From Otis tarda (lineage: Eukaryota > Chordata > Aves > Otidiformes > Otididae): a stretch of DNA of 64,000 nucleotides. Position numbers and translations under genes: made by a program. Below the pieces are notes generated by a model, which was not told the origin of the DNA, ran no database searches, and saw only the letters and a program-made list of their open reading frames with translations. Positions 1 to 12,600 of the stretch are shown here, in pieces. The DNA is taken from the NCBI GenBank assembly GCA_026413225.1, contig CM048553.1, positions 23,870,501 through 23,934,500 of the forward strand. The letters are read 5' to 3'. Every line of letters begins with the position of its first letter. The stretch's first letter is position 1.

Positions 1-3000
1 TTATATGTTTGCACCATATGTTTATAATTTTAAACAGCTTGGGGGAAAACAAACAAAAACTATGCCTCCTGCTAGAGGGACCTATTGGCAGTATAATCCT
101 GGGCAGAAAATTCGGATAGTGAATTGCATCCCTCAGAACATCAATCAAATCTCGTCAGCAAAGAATGAGTAAACAGTGCTTTTATTAACTTGAATTTAGT
201 CACTGATAGTGGATAAGTTTCTTGAAAAGAAGAATCCACTTGAGAAACAGGTCACCAGATAAATTACTTTTTATTTTTATACCTAATAGCTCACTTTCTT
301 ATTGCACTTTACACTTCTACTAGGATTTTTTTTTTCTTTTAATGGGTTGTACTACATGTAGTCCAGAATGGGGAAATTATTTTAATTTAAAAACCAACAT
401 GGTATCTCTCACCCATCCAAAGAGCAAAGGAAATAATTTTTATCAATATTTAGTAATGGTAATATAATGACAAATAGAAGGTTCCTTAATTCCTAGCATT
501 GTTATATGATTGATGAGAAAAGTAATGCTTTTGCCCTGATGTCTGCCTCTCCTTTCACAGTAGAACACTGTTGTTGCTTCCGTAGGAAAAGATTATTTGA
601 GAACACAGAATGACCAAAATACGAGCGCATTTTTTATATCCATTTTCATACAACTTTTAGAAGCATACAAGATCCTTGAAATCCTTATGCTCTTAGGTAG
701 ATCCAGAGGAATGGATAGAAAATGTGATTATTTGATTATCAGGCTATTTCTTGACCTCTTAGCCTACACCTGTCCCCACTCCTTGAATTAATTTTCTCTT
801 GAGGATGATGAATTTTGGGTATACATACATATATGTATATATTTATTATATGGATTATATATATGTATTTTTAGAGCTAGAAGCTTTGTCTGGCTCATAC
901 TTCGCACTAAACACTAATTAACTACAATTACTTACACCTATATTTGGAAACACATTCAAATATGAGCCATACAAAATTAGATGGTCTACCCTCTTGACAG
1001 ACTGCTTCAAATACTGTTAGCTGGTCATATTAACAGAAATAAAATGTAATAATTAGTGTTCAGATAAAATTGTGTGGGGAAAATCGGAGTTACTCAGAGC
1101 ATTAATAGGGAAAAAATAAAGCTCTAAGATGGGCAAATTGTGTTTGATGAATGCCACAGGTGCAACACTTTTCAATACACCTTTGCTGGGCTAATAGCAA
1201 TAAATGAGGCTGTAAGCTCAGTGAGGGGTGCCAGGCACTCTTCTAATAACAGTAATTCCAAAATAGTAGGTGAATATGAGCTTAGAAATGAAAAAGGGAA
1301 ATCAAAATACTGTCTCAGTCTTGTTGAAAGAAGCTTTTAACTTCTTTTATTTCTAACAAAATATTCCACAAACCCCAACCCCTAATTATATAACTTTTTG
1401 CTGTTTAACATTTACAATTCCATAAATGTCATAAATATATTACAAAACAAGCATTGGAGTACTGTGGACTTTGAATCAAATCTGACAGAGAATTTAAGGG
1501 TAATAAATAACTGAGGAAGGCCAGAAGTATGGGGGGAAGGTAAAGATCCTGCAGATCCTTGTTGAGGAGTGGACAGGTTTTGATGGCTGTTGTGTCTTAC
1601 CTATCTCCTCAAATCTGCCTGTTTTCCCAACTTCTCCTTCATACCAGCCAGCAGAAGAAATGAGCTTTGGAGGAGGCTGGAAAGAGGGAGAGAATCACAG
1701 AGGTAGCACCGCTGTGCATGGCAAAGAGGATTAAAGGCATCAGGAGCACTTGGCGGTCATCAGCAACGACCTGCCTCTTGGGAACACTCACACCCAACTA
1801 GTTATATGACCTGTCCTATCTACATTCCTGGCATTGACAGCAAATTTTGAGGGAGTGGCTGCCACATATGGGGAAATTTACAGCCATGTTTTTGCAGTTT
1901 AAGCATTCCTAGCTGAAATATTTGTGTTCTGCCGTTGTGCCACAACTAATTTATGGGGAACTGTTGCGAAGGTGATAAAGAGATGTGGAGGATAGCAACA
2001 TGTTTCACCTAGCAATATGGTAAATATCTCAACTGCTTTTGGATACTGTGAATGGCCACATTTCTCCTTTAGATATCTAGTTATGTAAATTGATGAGCGT
2101 AAAATATCTGTTCTGCTAGTGAAGATAAACTTTTGTCTAGCTGAAAATAGTTAGTATTGTCACATAATTGAAATAGAAAAAGGGATGAAAAGCTGGGGAT
2201 TGATCCAGAGGGAACTGGTGGCTGTTGCCACTCTTCAGGTGGAGGTGCAGAGCTGCCCAGACTCACTCTATAACAAGACAAGGAAAAGCTGTTATTTTCA
2301 TCACCTCCTCTGACTTTCTGCTTACTCCAGGCTTTTGAGCTTCATGTGATCATTCTTTCAGTAAGCCCATGACTTCCCATGGGGCTGGAGCATCGCTCCA
2401 GATCCAGACTTGAGGTTCACACAGGATGACTTGGTTCCCTGGGTGCTGGTCACTTGGGAAACGCTGCTGTTCCCAGCTTGTGCCAGTTGGAGTAATGTGG
2501 TTTCTACTGTGTGGGTAGTGGCCTGCAAAATCTGCACAGGTGCCCCTTATTCACTTTACAGACTTTGCTTTTGCTGAGTACGGTCTCCTTTCTCTGACTG
2601 CTCTTCGGTGAAATTGTGCAGGTTTTTTTTTGTATTGCTATTGTCCTTGTCAAAATCACCATGTTCAGGAAAGTAAGTACACCATTTTCAGAAGACATTT
2701 TTTCAATGTTTTTTTTTCTCCAACTGTTTGAAAGCAATGATTTACACAGCTGCAGTGGAATGGCAAATGTAGATAAGGAAACCAGCCTGCATGTGCTTTC
2801 CATCTTCATTTAACTGTAATATAAATGCCAATTAATGCAAGTGTTGACAATTTGTTAGATCTTTAATACCTGCTTGGACAATAACCAAAAAGAGGCAGAT
2901 GGAACTTCATTAAAACTATTTATCAAGCTGAAATAAAGTAATTATTCTCTTATAGTTCATCTCTTGGTAAGAGAGACTTTCGTTCAACAACCTGGCTGTC

Positions 3001-6000
3001 CTCCAGATTATGGTTCAGAGACCTTCACAACTATATTGGGAAGAAGAAGTGATTGTGGAGGACTGACAGCAGGTGCCAAGTGTGGAAATCTCATAGGTGG
3101 AAGGTATTGGCAGATGTTCCCCAACTTGTCCCTCTTTGCTGTCTCCTGGGATACAGCATACCTTCTGCAAATATATGTCTGGTGTCAGGAAGATAATCAA
3201 TGTGCTGCTCCAGAGCTTTCTGGCCAGAGGCGGTAGTCTTTCCGGCTACCTCTCTGCAATAACTTCACTCATCATCCAATGCTTTTCCCTACAGAGAGCA
3301 CTGCTGATCCAGCAGCTTGAGAATGAAGCAGGATATCTGGGTTTGGACTGCTGCAAATGCTCTCTGAAAAATATCCATACTGGGTGTAATAGAAGTGCCT
3401 ACATAGTTCAGCCCTTCCCAGTCATGTCAGCTGCCCCAAATCAGAGCTACCGTCCCTCAAAGGCACAGGCTCACAAAGTGAGCTGAGAATGGTCTGTCTC
3501 TGTGGCAGTGTGGCTGCTGCTGTGTCCATTGCCACTTTGGTCAAGCAGGTAATTTGGGAAAACAACAAATGAGAAATCTGGATATTGCACTCTGTGCTCT
3601 CAAAGACATTTTCAGCATAATTTAGAAGTTCTGGGTAAATGGCTTTGTCTCAGATACAGAGGAGGGACAGGTAATTGAGATTACTAGAAAGAAAGTGAGT
3701 GCATTGAATTAATTTGCTTAGCCCATATAGGTGCATAGTCACAGCTAAGTTTCATCTCCAAATTTTTAACCCCTGGTTATATATTTGAGCATTGAACTAT
3801 TCTTCTCAGATGGAAAATCCTCTGCTTAAAAATGCACTCTCTCCAAGTGAAGTAGAGCATCAGTCGGGAGTATTTTCCATGTCTGCTGTAATCATATGTA
3901 TTTAAAATCTACATGCTAAAATTAAGACATCAAACTCAGCCTGTGCAACAACCAGCAGCTAATGAGCCCATAATACAGAGCAAGCAGGTAGGCACCTTAT
4001 TTTCTGTTAACTGCTGACAGTTTCTGTGGCTCGTTCATACTTACTGCACGCGATGGAGCAGACAAATTGGCAGCATTTTGTGGCATGCCCTGCAGCAATC
4101 CGTCCATACTGTCAAATGTGGCATGAAACTGAGACTTTAGTTTCAGCTGCAAGAAGGAAAAGCAGCAGATATTCCTGAAAGAGGGGTTTATTTGTTCTTT
4201 GTTCTTGTCTTTTGAGGACTGTGGTCACCCCTGACAACTGAGTCTGTACTCTGCCTGTGCTGTAGAAATGGTTTTCAGCTTATTAACTCCAAACACATCG
4301 GAACATATAGTTGAATTTACCAGTTTAGAGATCTGGTTTTAATTACAACATAAGTACATTACAGAAGTAAATGCAGATTGATGTTGCAGAAGGAGGCTGC
4401 AATGGCAGACAGAGCCAGTTCAGCTCCCTTGGGTGGTTGCTGTTTGATGGGAGGTGGCTCCAGGGACAGCTTTGAATTGTCACCAGCACGTGCTGCGTTG
4501 CTGCTGACACCCAGCTGGGTGGGTTTGGGTGGTGTGTCGCAGAGCTGGGTGTTACTCGCGGGTGCCAGCCAGCAGACCCCTCCGTGCACCTGTCTGGGAG
4601 AGCTCCCAAACTCCTGAGCGCTTACCCACTCACTGCAGGATAAAAAGCAAATTAAATCATTTTATCCGGAGTCTGGGGAGAGGATGTGCAAGATCAAAAT
4701 AAAGAAACATTGCCTTGAAGTTGTGGTTTCCTTGAAGATTTCCCTCACTTGCAGCTGAAGTTACTCTCTTCCAGCCCTGTGAGGAGTCTCAGGAATGGGG
4801 AGCAACATCTGCCTTTGTGATATTGAGAAGATCTTGAATCTGCTAAAACATGCAGGTGCTCTTGGGGCCAGAGGATAGGGAAAACTGCCCTTTCCTTGCT
4901 CATAGTCACTGGCAGGAGAAACCTCCTGATCCCTTTGGAGCAGTGTGCTGGCCCTGGGGAACCTGGCCACCAAAGAACCCCTGCACCACCTGCCCTCAGC
5001 CACCCTCTGGCCACGTGCGGATGGAGAGCAGTCAGGTCATCCACAGCTCTCATCTGCTGTCCCCTATGGTGTGAGCTGCCATCACTGCTCCAAGGCTGGT
5101 TTTGAAAACAGTGATGTTTTATGAAAAAGGCAGCAAATGTGGGCATTTTCTTTACTTCCTTAGACATGGGAAAGATAGTTGGAAATCACAACCTTCCATT
5201 TAATCTCTGAGGAGGTTAAAAATCCAGTATACCAAGTTAGATTTTGCAAGAGATGCATACACAAAAAGCACAACAGGTGTACAAAAACTGAACGGTGAAT
5301 TTCTATAGAATATGTTTAGCAGGCACTAGGTATCATGCACATGTGTTTATTTTCTTACTTTGTCTGAACAAAACTGTTTTGGAGACAGCATGTATAACAT
5401 GGCTTCCTATTGCCTCAACACATTAATGAGATTTATTTTTTTGAAAACCTGGCTGCAAAAGATTAAAACGCTAATGACTGTGATTTGCATGATTCTTTTT
5501 TGAAGTTTGTATTTGATACCACACCTTGACACCAAAGCAAAAGTTATCAGTGTTATGCATTAATAAATGTTTCACATATTTGGGTGAAAGAAATCTGAGT
5601 TAACAGTGTTGCAATATGTTTACTTATGAGAATATGCTTTTTAATTACAATGAGGCAGTGTTTCATGATAGGATGATGAGGGGAGAGCATTTTCATGAGT
5701 CCTACCGCAGTTAGGAGTGTCTTTCTTTGTTCTGCATTGTCATGAGAAAAAAATGACATTCTTTTTGTCTCTCTCAGATAACACATACACAAAAAAAGGT
5801 TTCATAATAATCCCATACCGAGTCATGAAAAGCAGTTGTGATATGTTACCAATTATTTATGAAGAGAATCTTGGAGAAATACTCTGAATATAATACTTTT
5901 CTGCTTTTCTGTACTACTTATATTTTGTTAAATAACACAATTGTCCTGGTTTGAAGATAAAACTCTCGTATTCTGCCACACAAACATATGCACACGGGTA

Positions 6001-6025
6001 GATTCACCTTTTAAATGGCTAATTT
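1..6025. other. Unique AT-rich spacer, no gene recognised
   Basis: No repeat family, RNA gene or protein domain is recognisable. The longest open frames are 3097-3486 (+, 129 codons) and 4745-5167 (-, 140 codons). Neither shows a domain, a repeat, a signal peptide or a convincing exon boundary, and the second lies in a locally GC-rich patch (about 4.38-5.10 kb) where stop codons are scarce. An alternating TA-rich run sits at about 821-875. Single-exon coding pieces cannot be excluded by eye. Confidence 0.6.
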
Positions 6026-6087
6026 AACCCAGGCACAAATACAGGCTGGGCGGAGAATGGATTGAGAGCAGCCCTGAGGAGAAAGAC

Positions 6088-6675
6088 TTGGGAGTGCTGG
6101 TAGACGAGAGGCTCAACATGAGCGGGCAATGTGCCCTTGCAGCCCAGAAGGCCAACCGCATCCTGGGCTGCATCAAGAGGAGCGTGGCCAGCAGGTCGAG
6201 GGAGGTGATTCTGCCCCCCTACTCTGCCCTGGTGAGACCCCACCTGGAGTACTGCGTCCAGTTCTGGAGCCCCCAACACAAGAAGGACATGGACCAGTTG
6301 GAAAGGGTCCAGAGGAGGGCCACCAAGATGATCAGAGGGCTGGAGCACCTCTCCTATGAGGACAGGCTGAGAGAGTTGGGGCTGTTCAGCCTGGAGAAGA
6401 GGAGGCTCCGGGGAGACCTGATAGCGGTCTTCCAGTACCTCAAGGGGGCCTACAGGAAAGATGGGGAGAAGCTGTTCAGTAGGGCCTCTTGTGATAGGAC
6501 AAGGGGTAATGGGTTTAAATTAGAAGGAGGTAGGTTTAGATTAGATATTAGAAAAAAATTTTTTACAATGAGAGTTGTAGAGCACTGGAACAGGTTGCCC
6601 AGAGAGGTGGTGGATGCCCCATCCCTGGAAGTGTTCAAGGCCAGGCTGGATGAGGCTCTGAGCAACCTGATCTAG
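6088..6675 (+). pseudogene. CR1 ORF2 C-terminal fragment
   Basis: The open frame covers the last 195 codons or so of CR1 ORF2. Coding-like sequence continues upstream in the same frame to about 6029, reading the CR1 stretch [20 protein letters not shown], so the listed start (a TTG) is not a true start. Recognisable CR1 motifs are [47 protein letters not shown] and [11 protein letters not shown], in that order. The frame runs to the natural stop without a frameshift. The endonuclease domain and the catalytic core of the reverse transcriptase are absent, so this copy cannot mobilise itself. It has no promoter of its own and is almost certainly not a host gene. Confidence 0.9.
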
Positions 6676-6745
6676 TCGGGGATGTCCCTGCTCTTGCGGG
6701 GGGGTTGGACTAGATGACCTTTGAAGGTCCCTTCCAACTCTAACC

Positions 6746-6782
6746 ATTCTATGATTCTATGATTCTATGATTCTATGATTCT
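6746..6782 (+). repeat. (ATTCTATG)n tail of CR1
   Basis: About 4.6 copies of the octamer ATTCTATG end the CR1 insertion. This short tandem tail is the hallmark 3' terminus of avian CR1 elements and fixes the 3' boundary and orientation of the copy. Confidence 0.95.
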
Positions 6783-9700
6783 AATTGAAGACTTTTTAAT
6801 CTGGCAAACAGCACAAAATATGCCAGTGCCTGGAAGCTGTGACTCGTGAAATTCAAACTTTAAATAAGTATTTTTAGCACTTAAGAAGAACAAAGATAAA
6901 TACTGATGCAGTTTCCTCAGAGAAGTGCTAGATTTTTCCACTGAAGATATGCTCCCAATACAAAGAAATGTAATTACAGATGCTGGACTTTATGTAGGAA
7001 TTATGGAGGAACTGGAGAGATTCTCTATTATTAGTGTTATGCCTACTGCGTAAGGTTATGCAAACAGAGCAGGTGACAAATTACCAGGGCTACTTCTTTT
7101 GCATTCAAATCTATTAATTTATTCTGGTACTCAAAACACCACAAAATCATGGTGTTCTTTGGTTCTGCTCTGCATTCTTCTTTTGTTTGAGCTCTCTAAG
7201 GTTGTTACTTGGGCTTTTTGAATTTTCCAGGATGCAGTGGACTATATACCATCCCTAGCAGAGCAACAGTCAGCCTGGGGAATATTGTAAGGCAGCTGTT
7301 TTTCGGTAGTTAGTGGATCTTCTCTTCAGTTTACTACCTAATACTCCTGTTTTATATTCCATAGGAATAGGTCTCTTCAAAGTTGAAGAACAGCTAGTTG
7401 TTTTTCTTCAAAACAGTCTAAATGCCATTCTGTAGTGTGATCAGTGGCAGTCTGAATGTCCCTGACTTGTTACTTTATGAATGCCCAAGCACGAGCAGCA
7501 AGGGAAGAGAGGTGGTGGTGGCGGCTACTTTGAGCTCGGAAAATAAATACATAGCAGAACAAACAAGTGTTAGTTGCGCAACTGGGAAATTTAATGCCTA
7601 GTTTGACATCCTTCAGTTCATTAAGCATCTCAGTGACTAATGATATATGTGAAATGGTAAACGGTATGTATGCTCTTTTAATCTTCTTTCCCAGCAATGG
7701 AAAATTTTATCAAGTGCATTGTAGCAAGAAACAATATGAGTCTAATAAATATCCTCTAAATATAAGCAAGGAATAAAGGCTGCAGTAATAGCTTAATGTA
7801 GATAAACTAGCATAACACGACTGTAGCATTTGTTTTTGTTAGATACTGAGAATAACTGGTTGCTTTTGAAAAGTTGAAGGATTCTTAAATATTGCCTCGT
7901 TGAGAGATAAAGTACACAGGTACAGGTACCAAAGCTAAGGTTGAATGCTCTGCAGTTGAATCTTTTCTCTACCATAAATAATTGCCTTTCCCTAGGACAG
8001 TTGCTGTCTCCAGGCTTGAATTACACCTGGGATCTGCTGTCTCTGCTGAGGATGAGGGAAGGTCGCAAGGCTTGGTTTGTTCCAGTACCAGGCTGAGTCC
8101 CCTCACACTGCCTGCAGGATTTCTCCTCCTCCTGTGCTCCTGTGCTGGCTGCCCTTGCATCCCGCCCCTGAGCTCCTGTGCGGGCTCTTACAGGGACATG
8201 GAGACACCAGTCACAGCCGGAGTTGGTGGCAGCTGAGCTCTCTAGCAAAAGCATGTGTGGAACTTTTGGGCACAGACCTAGGAGTCACATCAATTTTTCT
8301 GAGGAAAAATATCTCATTTTTTTTTTTCTGGAGAAAAAAAAACCCAACCCTTTTTTTTTTTCTAGTAGAAAACTTAAAAGGGACATGTAACAGCGAGGTG
8401 GTAAAAAACCCCTAAAAAACAAAATTGCAAGCAGTCCTAATTAATGGTCTATTAGAATGGTGTATTCAATCTCTATTTTTTCACAAGGGCTACTTACATG
8501 TTTTAAGGAATTTCAATAGTTATTTTGATACATCAGGTCTTGGCTATGTGTAATTCCTTTTCATGCCATCAAAGTCCTTCCTCATATTTTTTTATAGAAT
8601 ATAGATCACCAATAGGTCACTGTATTGTCAGTACCTGGGATTTCATGTGTGTGGAAACATCAGATTCACAAAATGCCATGCTAAACATGAATTCATAAAT
8701 CAATCACAAAGGAGTTTCATTAAGCTTATAGTGTTAAAGGAAGGTAAAAGCTTCACAGGATCCATAAATAATGTAAAACTAGTTAGAAAATATTTGTATG
8801 AAAGGTGATTAAAAGTCACCATTATTTCTTCACAACAGTCCAAATAGATTTGTAGAAAGCTGAGAAGTCCATGATTTCTTTTTATTTTTTTAAACCTTGT
8901 CTAGAAAGCATCTAGTTCTGTTTGCAAGCAGCACTCTTCACTTGGCAGACAGAGTAGCCTGGGATGCTTGTTGGCAGGACTGAAAGAGGAGTTCAGGAAG
9001 AAAGTAACATGGTATTATCTAGATGGCCATGGCTACTGAAGTAAAAATATTTCATCCTCCATTCTGACCACTTGCAGAGCAAAGGATCTACAGAGCTATA
9101 TACAGCTCTGCATAGCTCCCCAGCACTGAGACATGGAGAATCATGATCAGAGACACGTATGTGCTTGAGGATCTGCCAACCTGTGTGAGCTGTAGCCTAC
9201 TCTCTGGGAACATCCCAGGTTACCGTTTTCTTTTTGCCAGTTCCTGTTGCATCTGTGGGAGCGGCGAGACCTCACTGGTGCTGGTCTCTGGATGAGCCTG
9301 TGGGGCTGCAGATGAGGTGTAGCTGCTTTGTGGCACCAGATGTTTAAGATGCTTTACTTAGGTGGGGGCTTTCCCCAGCCTGGCATCCTCAAGGCATTTG
9401 GATAAGTAGCAATACTCCCTTGTAAGCTGTATCCAAGGCAAAGCTGTCTCAGGGCCCACACTAGATCTTGAAAAAACTGTTCCTGTGTTGGTCCAATGAA
9501 GACCTCTGAGGAGCTACTGCCCTCAGGCTGGAGAGGGCATTACTGGAGAGAGCAAGCACAAATACAGCCCCGTGCCTGCATTGCCTGCTCAGCTGCTCTC
9601 CATGCCACTTCCATCCTGCTCTAGGTAAGCACCTGAATTTGGCCGTGTAAAGATCTCTTTCTATAAAACATATTTAGAGTAATGCATTGTGGTAATTTTT

Positions 9701-12289
9701 GCCGCTGTTCATGTATAGGTAAAGCCTGATAATGTAAATTTGTAGATAAAATGATGCAAGTTGTTCACACTGCAGGATATGCTGGATGCTACAGTCCTGC
9801 CCTAGGAAGAGACAGACTCGCTGGCCTGATGCTCTCACTCTCTCCGAGTTACATGGTTTAGTTTTACTGCATCTAGAGAGTTAGAGTTGGGTCAAATTGT
9901 TATCTGGGCCATGTCACCTACCTTCAGTTTCACAAAAATAAGCAGGCCCAAGAAATTTTCTCCTGATATTATTATTCTATATTTTAACGCATTCCACTGT
10001 AAGCAGCTCTGAATGCAGCAGTGACCTCTTTACTGCTTTCAAAATGAAAGATCTCTCAAGCCATAGGGGTTTTTTTTTAAAAAAAGTACAGAGCTGAAAT
10101 GGAATTCTCTAAGCACAGCCAGTGTCTCCTGTACTCCTTTGCACTATTTTCCATTTCGGGCACAAAATAAAAAGTGTATCTTGGCTGTGTATAATTAATG
10201 TCATGGAACTGTGATCCTGGCATGACACGAGCTGTATCACTGAGAGCAGAAGGTAAGGAGAAATCATGATTGCTCAGCAATTTACACAGGAGGATGAAGG
10301 GGAAAGGCATTTTAAATTAATGGTTCTAAGGCCTTGATGTTGCCCTGCCACATTTCATAAATCTTCTCTGAGCAATATCTCCTGTGAAGGGGGACTTCAC
10401 AGTCGCTTAGGGAATACCAAACAGGTACCTTTTTCAGGAGGAAGCTGGTTTTACATTTTGCTTCAAGATGCACCCCTTGGAAGGAAGTAGCATTTCAGCT
10501 TACAGAGTAGCACTAAATGTCTACTGGCTGCAAAGAGGAGTCCTTCTTCTCAGAGCCATTTATCTTCGAAACAACACCTGTCCATTTTGATAAAAGGTTG
10601 AGCTCTCCCTGCCGTGCCTTCCTGCTGCAGTGGAGGGCTGTCTGAAGGCTGGTCCCACGCTAGCAAGGTAGAAATGCCCCTTGCAATCTCAGAGCCCAGC
10701 AGCGAGGTCAGACCCCAGCGCTCCGTGACCCTCGGTGCGTGGGTGGCTCTGCCTTTGCAGCTGTGTGTGCCCCACACCGTCAGTTACTTCATGCACACAC
10801 GGCGGCACATTTAAACTGTTATTTAAAACAACTAGGGAGCAGATCTGGGTACTTAGAAAGCTTTGGGAATGTAGCAGGGGTGGGAAATCCCAACGCACAT
10901 GGTGTTTGCAGCACTGATCTGGAGCGTTTCAGCAGCAGCAGTGTTTGGCAGCAAGCATTGCTTCTCCCCAACAGCTGCCCCCTCACAAGGCTTTCTGCAT
11001 CGTTTGGCAGAGCTGGCAACACACTTCGTAACGCATCTGCGGTACGTAGTGGGTAACCTCACACGTTACATACATTCCTCTCAAAGACTTCAGTGACGGA
11101 GCAGATAATGTGAACTAATTGCATTAATAGTCATTTATTGCGCAGTAGTTAGTACGTAGTAAGAGAAGGACAGAAGATCTGCCTTAATATATTCAGTAGC
11201 TGTTTATGTTCCGTCTACTACCACTTCCACTGCACAAAAGCTTTTACCTCACATTGCCTGCTCTTGGGTACTAAAAACACTTGAGAGGTAGTACGAGTGA
11301 CTCCCTTATGACAGTTATTTCCCAAAAATAATTCCTTATGCCTCCCTCATGACTGTCATTTGCTACAAAATCATTTCCACTATGATCTGTACAGAGCCAC
11401 TAATGCATTTTGTGACTAAAAGCAACCACTGCTTAGCACCAGAATCCTAAAAAGATCACAGAGGAAAAACAACCAGGAAAAAAAAAATCACACCATGTGT
11501 CCACAGGAAAACACACAAGGAAGAGACTGGAAGCAGAGGGTGAACTTTCCCCTGAGCTGGCAGGGCTGGCAGCCGCTGTTCGGAGGGTTCTGGTGCAAGG
11601 GCCGAGTGCCTCTGTGCCCTGACGGTCACAGCTGATCATGGCAGCCACATCTCTTCAGGGCTGAATGCAGGAGGAGCAAGATCATGCACAGAGAGGAGAG
11701 AGGAGGAGATGCTGAGAGATTTGATCAGCATTTTCCTGAGAAGCACTGGTGGAAATGGGATCTAGCCCTGTAGAACCCACTTGGAGGAGGACACAGCCCC
11801 ATATGTCAGTCAGTGCTGCCTCCAGCCATGCCCAGCAGCATTATTTCACCTTCCCACCCTGCAAGCTGGGTGGCTGGTGTGACCTCCACTTTAGCGCTGC
11901 CCCAGCCAATGTTCCCATTTTTTTTTAGAAATGTTGTAGTAAGCTGAGGTTCTAATTTTTTAATGAATAGAAAAAAATTTCTAGAGCACACAGAGAAGGT
12001 GCTGAGTTCAACCTTTATATGTGTACAGACATGATCTGAATGATCATTCCTGAATGATCAGGAATGAAAACTGCCAATTAAGCAAATTACTGGAAAAGAA
12101 GCCTTCTGTTTGTTTCACACAGTCCTAAAATTTATCATGTTATAGGTAGTTACCATGACATGGAGACAGAAATGTAGTCTGCTAGACGTATGACAAAAGC
12201 TTTCCATCCCAGAGAACTTGAAAACATGACTCGGGAAAAAACAAATGGAAAGAATCGGGCTTTAGCCCAAAAAAGAAAGGGAACATCTT
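6783..12289. other. Unique spacer, no gene recognised
   Basis: I see no recognisable gene or repeat family. At about 8318-8365 long T runs and A runs face each other around short spacers and could fold on themselves. A somewhat GC-richer patch lies near 10.6-11.05 kb and produces overlapping short frames on both strands, none with a recognisable domain. A cluster of direct and inverted copies of a short word lies at 12036-12066 and is listed separately. Confidence 0.6.
12036..12066. repeat. Nested direct and inverted repeat
   Basis: The word CTGAATGATCA occurs at 12036-12046 and again at 12050-12060. The first copy overlaps a perfect 12-bp palindrome at 12038-12049. The second forms the loop and arm of an 8-bp inverted repeat, CATTCCTG at 12045-12052 against CAGGAATG at 12059-12066. 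Function is unknown; it may be only a local slippage product. Confidence 0.8.
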
Positions 12290-12600
12290 AAAATCCCATA
12301 GAAACAGCTACAGAAAAAGCTTTCATAAACAGGGCAAGGAATAATCTAGCACCCATGTTCATGCTGGATAGACAAGAACTAATGACCTAAAATTGCACTG
12401 TGACTGGGATTAAATACTAGGAAAATACTTATAGTGGTAAAGATGTAGTGATTTTGGAAGATGGGGAAGTTGTGGGGGTCTCCATCACTGACAGTCTTTA
12501 GTAACATGTTATCAGGCTGGACTGGACTGATGTAAGTGTGGTTGATCCTGCCTTGAGATGAGGAGCAGGCCATGTGGCCTCTTTAGGTCCCTTCCAACTA
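12290..12600 (+). mobile_element. Old decayed CR1 3' end
   Basis: The block has the layout of an ancient CR1 3' end. It starts with a degraded GATAGGACAAGAA-like stretch near 12368-12380. It continues through a TGGGGGTCTCCATCACTGA-type block near 12472-12491 and a GTTGATCCTGCCTTGAG block near 12541-12557. It ends in the diagnostic GGTCCCTTCCAACTA at 12586-12600. The reading frame is destroyed, so this is much older than the copies at 6 kb and 19.5 kb. The 5' limit is uncertain because divergence is high. Identification rests on recalled consensus features and not on an alignment. Confidence 0.65.

Larger units (their letters stand above)
6026..6782 (+). mobile_element. CR1 LINE, 5'-truncated 3' end
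   Basis: This is the 3' end of a chicken-repeat-1 non-LTR retrotransposon, inserted in plus orientation. The translated frame carries the downstream part of ORF2, the endonuclease/reverse transcriptase polyprotein. The element begins abruptly near 6026, as expected for target-primed reverse transcription that stopped early. After the ORF2 stop there is a short 3' UTR containing the avian CR1 signature (a GGTTGGACTAGATGACC-type block at about 6703-6719), then a tail of ATTCTATG octamers. No target-site duplication is visible, which is normal for CR1. It belongs to the same subfamily as the copy at 19533-20101 but is better preserved. The CR1 assignment is firm; the exact subfamily name is not. 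Confidence 0.95.

Noticed and set aside
3097-3486. 129-codon plus-strand frame as a candidate gene
   Set aside because: No recognisable domain or exon boundary, and an overlapping antisense frame exists at 3015-3200. It is treated as chance.
5943-6020. TTGTCCTGGTTTGAAGATAA as the start of an avian LTR
   Set aside because: Only about a dozen bases resemble the LTR start and nothing LTR-like follows before the CR1 begins.
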